From contig JAUIBP010000007.1 of assembly GCA_030427735.1 (NCBI GenBank), positions 1 through 64,000 on the forward strand: a stretch of 64,000 nucleotides of DNA. The letters are read 5' to 3'. The notes beneath the pieces are model-generated. The model had not been told where the DNA came from. It saw only the letters and a list, made by a program, of their open reading frames with translations, and made no database searches. Positions 60,614-64,000 of the stretch are shown here, piece by piece. The first letter of the stretch is position 1. Every line of letters starts with the position of its first letter. The translations under genes were made by a program, and so were the position numbers. This stretch comes from Bacteroidia bacterium. GTDB lineage: Bacteria > Bacteroidota > Bacteroidia > Flavobacteriales > Flavobacteriaceae.

Positions 60614-61312
60614 TTAAAAGTCGGTTTTAAGATCTGTAATTTCGAAACCAAAAGTAAATATGTTATGGAACGTAGGGAATTGGGCTCCTGTAGCTGTGGT
60701 CGTCCAATCTTGCCATGAAGCCTCTATACCATCAATTGGGAATAAGGGTGTCCACATGTTAAAGGCGTAAGGTCTGTAATTATTGTCGAGTAACCAGAAA
60801 TATGCTTCGTTTGGAGCGTAAGTTACTAATAAGCCACTTTTGTTATTTACAGTGGCGAGACTTCTTGTAACGCCTTTATCAAAAACAGTGTAAGGTGCAA
60901 TTAACCAAAACGAATCGGTATTAAAATAGTCTAAGGCAGTTGTGATATACTCTTGTACGAGTGCTTGTGGTACTGCTTTATTGTTCATTAAAACCGTGCT
61001 GTTGGATAGATCTTTAAAATTTAGGTTGACTTGTATGTTTTTCCAAAATACTTTACAAGATTGCTCTGCTTTATTCCATTGATAATGATGCCGTTTTTTA
61101 AAGGTCCATTCTATATAATTAGTACTATTATACGCATTGTAATCTAAAGCCTTTAGCATGTTAAGCGCTAGGCTGTCTGCGGCTTGGCTAGGATTGCTTT
61201 CGGGGCGTTTTTCACTGTATTTAAAATATACGAATCCAAAAAACAACAAACTGGGTAGCGTGAAAAATACGAGTACCCCCAAGCTTATTTTTATAATTTT
61301 TTTAGCAGACAT
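60614..61312 (-). CDS. membrane-anchored uncharacterised protein
   Basis: 232 aa. One N-terminal membrane span (IKISLGVLVFFTLPSLLFFGFVYF), then a periplasmic domain rich in Trp/Tyr/Phe with a lipoprotein-carrier-like flavour (YNSTNYIEWTFKKRHHYQW, GLLVTYAPNEAYFWLLDNNYRP). No family recognised. It converges with the preceding gene with a 3-bp gap. Confidence 0.65.
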   Translation of the reverse strand: MSAKKIIKISLGVLVFFTLPSLLFFGFVYFKYSEKRPESNPSQAADSLALNMLKALDYNAYNSTNYIEWTFKKRHHYQWNKAEQSCKVFWKNIQVNLNFKDLSNSTVLMNNKAVPQALVQEYITTALDYFNTDSFWLIAPYTVFDKGVTRSLATVNNKSGLLVTYAPNEAYFWLLDNNYRPYAFNMWTPLFPIDGIEASWQDWTTTATGAQFPTFHNIFTFGFEITDLKTDF

Positions 61313-61342
61313 AATTCTTATGATTTTTATACAAAAATAACA

Positions 61343-63037
61343 TTAAAACCCAATAGCGGTATCGTCGCCTCGATAATCTGCACCGCCTTCCAAATATCCG
61401 TTTCTTAAACGTAGGATACCATCTACACGACCAATAATGGGAGCATCTTTTTCGTTTATATAATGGCCTTTTTTTGTGAGGGTTTCAATAGTTTTTCGGC
61501 TAAATTTATTAGGTTCCATTAAAATTTCGTCGGGTAACCATTGGTGATGAAATCTTGGCGCATTAACAGCTTCCTGCATCCCCATATTAAATTCATAAAC
61601 ATTTAAAATGGTTTGTAAAACACAGGTAATGATGGTAGAACCGCCAGGTGTGCCAACCGACATGTAAAAGTCGCCATCTTTTTCGATTATAGTTGGTGTC
61701 ATCGAGCTTAGCATGCGTTTTTGCGGCGCAATACTATTGGCCTCGGCACCTATAAGCCCGAACATATTTGGAGTTCCTGGTTTACTGCTAAAATCGTCCA
61801 TTTCGTTATTTAAGAAGAACCCCAATTCCGAACAATACAGTTTAGAGCCATAAGCACCGTTTAAGGTTGTAGTTACTGCAATAGCATTTCCGTAGCTGTC
61901 TACAATAGAGTAGTGGGTGGTTTCGTCGCTTTCAATAATAGAAACATTGCCATGCTTTAAGCTCGATGAAGGCGTTGCGGCATCGAAAGAAAAAGAAGTC
62001 ATACGGTGTTTTAGGTAATCTGGATGTAATAATTCGTGTTGCGGAATGTCTATAAAATCGGGGTCGCCTAAATAATAACTTCTATCGGCATAAGCCCGGC
62101 GTTCGGCCTCGGTAATTAACTGAATGGCTTTTGTGCTATTATGCCCTAATGCTTTTAAGTTGTAAGGCATAATCATGCCCATAATTTGGCCTAAGCACAC
62201 GCCGCCACTCGATGGTGGTGCCATAGAAATGATTTTTAAATCTTTATAATTAAACACTACAGGTGTTCTCCATTTAGCTTCGTAATTGGCTAAATCTTCT
62301 TCGGTGATAATACCACCATTAGCTTGTATAAAATGCGCTAAGGTTTTCGCTATTTTTCCTTTGTAAAATCCATCCTTGCCTGTATTTAAAATATGTTCTA
62401 AAGTATTTGCTAGTGCTGGGTATTTTATGGTGTCGTTAGCTTTCCAATCGGCATCGAAAAGAATAGTGTCTTTATTGGCTTTTTTAAAATAAGGACGTTT
62501 ATCTTGAATGCGGGAGGCTTGTTTTTTGGTAACCACTACGCCTTTTTGGGCTAGGGCGATAACAGGTTTTAAAATTGTGGCAATAGGTAGCGTTCCGAAT
62601 TTGTCGTGTGCAGCAAAAACTCCAGCTATAGTACCAGGCACGCCCACGGCCATAGCTCCTAAAGTACTTTTTTTGGGTATTATGTTACCTAAGCTGTCTA
62701 AATACATGTTTTTATTGGCAGCCATTGGCGCTTTTTCTCTGTAATCTAAACAACCAATATCGCCATTGTTAAGTCGGTATACCATAAAACCACCACCACC
62801 CAAATTACCTGCGTAAGGGTAAGCTACAGCTAAAGCGAGTTCTGTAGCCATCATAGCGTCGAAGGCATTGCCACCTTGTTTTAATATGTTCGCACCTATA
62901 ATTGAGGCTTCTTTTCTGGCGGAAACCACCATGCCGTTTTTTGCGGTAATCCCCGTTATTTTTTTAGCCTGCGTTGGTGGTTGTTTGCAGCTAATTACAA
63001 ATAATACAACGACAAGTAGTTGGTGTATGGGTTTCAT
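61343..63037 (-). CDS. ggt: gamma-glutamyltransferase (glutathione hydrolase) lipoprotein
   Basis: 564 aa. Lipoprotein signal (VVVLFVISCKQ, lipid Cys17). Large-subunit start GMVVSARKEASIIGANILKQGGNAFDA; autoprocessing site DETTHYSIVDSYGNAIAVTT, with the nucleophile Thr opening the small subunit; GAYGSKLYC and GTPGGSTIITCVLQT (oxyanion region). It cleaves gamma-glutamyl bonds of glutathione in the periplasm. Its ATG overlaps the stop of the upstream AcpH-like gene (ATGA), so they are coupled. Confidence 0.92.
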   Translation of the reverse strand: MKPIHQLLVVVLFVISCKQPPTQAKKITGITAKNGMVVSARKEASIIGANILKQGGNAFDAMMATELALAVAYPYAGNLGGGGFMVYRLNNGDIGCLDYREKAPMAANKNMYLDSLGNIIPKKSTLGAMAVGVPGTIAGVFAAHDKFGTLPIATILKPVIALAQKGVVVTKKQASRIQDKRPYFKKANKDTILFDADWKANDTIKYPALANTLEHILNTGKDGFYKGKIAKTLAHFIQANGGIITEEDLANYEAKWRTPVVFNYKDLKIISMAPPSSGGVCLGQIMGMIMPYNLKALGHNSTKAIQLITEAERRAYADRSYYLGDPDFIDIPQHELLHPDYLKHRMTSFSFDAATPSSSLKHGNVSIIESDETTHYSIVDSYGNAIAVTTTLNGAYGSKLYCSELGFFLNNEMDDFSSKPGTPNMFGLIGAEANSIAPQKRMLSSMTPTIIEKDGDFYMSVGTPGGSTIITCVLQTILNVYEFNMGMQEAVNAPRFHHQWLPDEILMEPNKFSRKTIETLTKKGHYINEKDAPIIGRVDGILRLRNGYLEGGADYRGDDTAIGF

Positions 63038-63630
63038 GTTTTGGAGTCTAACGCTATTAATTGTTTGTGGGTTGCCTGTTGTAAATCTTCAAAAAAAGCG
63101 GTGAATTCTGTTTCAAATTCATTGTAATACGCAACTAGCTCCTGGATGGCTTCGTTCATGTTCGATTGGTATTTGGTGCGTTTGTTCATTCCTATTAAAA
63201 CACTTTCAATACCTTCTAAAGAGGCGTAGCTTACCAACCAGTTTCCTTTAATCATATAAGGTAAGAGTTGTTGGGTGCGCTCTGGAAGTATGTGGTAGTT
63301 ATCTTGTAATAATTGGTAAAAGGTTTCAGCGTATTGCGATAGTGGTTCTGTGGTGTATTTAGTCCAGTTTTTAGCTAAAAAATGATCGTAATAAATATCG
63401 ACAATTACGCCAGAGTAATGATGGTATTTAGGGTGCAAGCGTTTGGTGCTTTTGCGCACAATGGGGTGCGAATCTGTATACGAATCGATAAACCGATGTA
63501 AAAGTACGCCAGTTTGAATTGTTTTAGGGAATTTTAAATATGATTTTCCTCGAATGCCATCGGCAATAAAATTACCAATAGTTATTTGGGGTAAATCTTC
63601 GGAAAGGTAAATATGCGCCAAATAATTCAT
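63034..63630 (-). CDS. ACP phosphodiesterase family protein (AcpH/DUF479)
   Basis: 198 aa. Conserved segments MNYLAHIYLS, GNFIADGIRG, GVLLHRFIDSYTDSHP, and YSGVIVDIYYDHFLAKNW, the metal-dependent helical fold of AcpH. It may remove 4'-phosphopantetheine from acyl carrier protein, though the activity of the Bacteroidota members is unproven. Operon with ggt, 4-bp overlap. Confidence 0.85.
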   Translation of the reverse strand: MNYLAHIYLSEDLPQITIGNFIADGIRGKSYLKFPKTIQTGVLLHRFIDSYTDSHPIVRKSTKRLHPKYHHYSGVIVDIYYDHFLAKNWTKYTTEPLSQYAETFYQLLQDNYHILPERTQQLLPYMIKGNWLVSYASLEGIESVLIGMNKRTKYQSNMNEAIQELVAYYNEFETEFTAFFEDLQQATHKQLIALDSKT

Positions 63631-63876
63631 TGGTCTCTGTCGTTAGTTGAAACTATGCACTTTTAGTGCAAGACTTTCAGTTTCTATAAATATTTTTGCG
63701 CCATGAATGCACGAATATTTGACATGGTTTTTTATAAAAATATTCGTGTATTTGTGGCTAAGATGAACACAAATAATCGGATTTTTAGTCTGTTTTCAAA
63801 CCTATGGACTTCCAGTTTATAGTGGTTTAGTTCGGTAATTTACAAATTCAAACCATAAGTTTACATCTTGAAATAT

Positions 63877-63884
63877 TATATTTG
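63877..63884 (+). promoter_or_regulatory. -7 element of glmM
   Basis: TATATTTG, full match to TAnnTTTG, 19 bp before the ATG at 63904. No clear -33 TTG at the usual distance. Confidence 0.5.
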
Positions 63885-63903
63885 TTAAAACTTAAATTAT
63901 TTT

Positions 63904-64000
63904 ATGACACTAATTAAATCAATTTCAGGAATACGCGGTACTATTGGTGGGGCTGTTGGCGATAATTTAACCCCGATAGATGCCGTAAAATTTGCCGCAG
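63904..64000 (+). CDS. glmM: phosphoglucosamine mutase GlmM, N-terminal part (runs off window)
   Basis: First 32 residues: MTLIKSISGIRGTIGGAVGD followed by NLTPIDAVKFAA, the hallmark SxSGIRGT of GlmM-type alpha-phosphohexomutases (the catalytic phosphoserine is further downstream). It interconverts glucosamine-6-phosphate and glucosamine-1-phosphate for cell-wall and LPS precursors. The rest of the gene is outside the window. Confidence 0.8.
   Translation, partial: MTLIKSISGIRGTIGGAVGDNLTPIDAVKFAA

Noticed and set aside
1-64000. CRISPR arrays, tRNA/rRNA genes, insertion sequences, complete prophage
   Set aside because: None seen: no regularly spaced repeats, no cloverleaf, no transposase or integrase.

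Overview
The window is an AT-rich chromosomal segment of a member of the Bacteroidota, most likely a marine Flavobacteriaceae. Supporting signs are type IX secretion C-terminal sorting domains, a fused CcoNO cbb3 oxidase, several TAnnTTTG -7 promoter elements of the Bacteroidota type, Flavobacteria-type families (DUF4421, DUF2141, LETM1-related, 2TM, AIM24) and a strong preference for AAA and TTA codons. No tRNA, rRNA, CRISPR array, insertion sequence or complete prophage was seen.

Layout. 1-1.15 kb: left edge with a possible gene tail, a leader with interleaved inverted repeats, and a small, very divergent thymidylate synthase-family gene with foreign codon use, then an unknown small gene. 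1.3-3.0 kb: DUF4442, AIM24 and a small conserved protein. 3.1-5.9 kb: a secreted T9SS protein behind a palindromic operator, then divergent oxyR and dps. 5.9-10.5 kb: DUF2141, TRIC-type channel, cyclophilin lipoprotein, Nudix CoA hydrolase, PlsC-type acyltransferase, and an ECF sigma factor with a membrane partner. 11.0-13.7 kb: a tiny secreted peptide and a LytS/LytTR-type two-component system that carries 2TM domains. 13.8-17.3 kb: secreted lipocalin-like protein, LETM1-related protein, Cu/Zn superoxide dismutase.

17.7-27.1 kb: a full cbb3 oxidase cluster (ccoI, ccoS, ccoNO, ccoQ, ccoP, ccoG, ccoH, safE-like) divergent from an Fnr-type regulator, with FNR-like palindromes. 27.2-29.9 kb: VWA protein plus AAA+ ATPase. 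30.0-35.8 kb: M1 aminopeptidase, bifunctional trehalose-6-phosphate synthase/phosphatase and a divergent GH15 hydrolase. 35.8-44.1 kb: fatty-acid beta-oxidation (fadD; marR, fadB-like, four-helix-bundle gene, fadA, acyl-CoA dehydrogenase), with an 18-bp palindrome in the marR promoter.

44.4-64 kb: mainly housekeeping: a CarboxypepD-type cell-surface protein, DEAD-box helicase, RdgB, HPF, DUF4421, RlmH, a fused branched-chain 2-oxoacid dehydrogenase E1, a pseudo-peptidase/beta-barrel protein, LOG family, UvrA, DUF937, two uncharacterised proteins, gamma-glutamyltransferase, an AcpH-like protein and the start of glmM.

The least ordinary items are the thymidylate synthase-like gene with its leader, the four-helix-bundle gene inside the fatty-acid operon with short repeats around it, the protein that joins a dead M1 peptidase domain to a beta-barrel, and a dispersed hairpin repeat family with two full copies and one stem-only copy.
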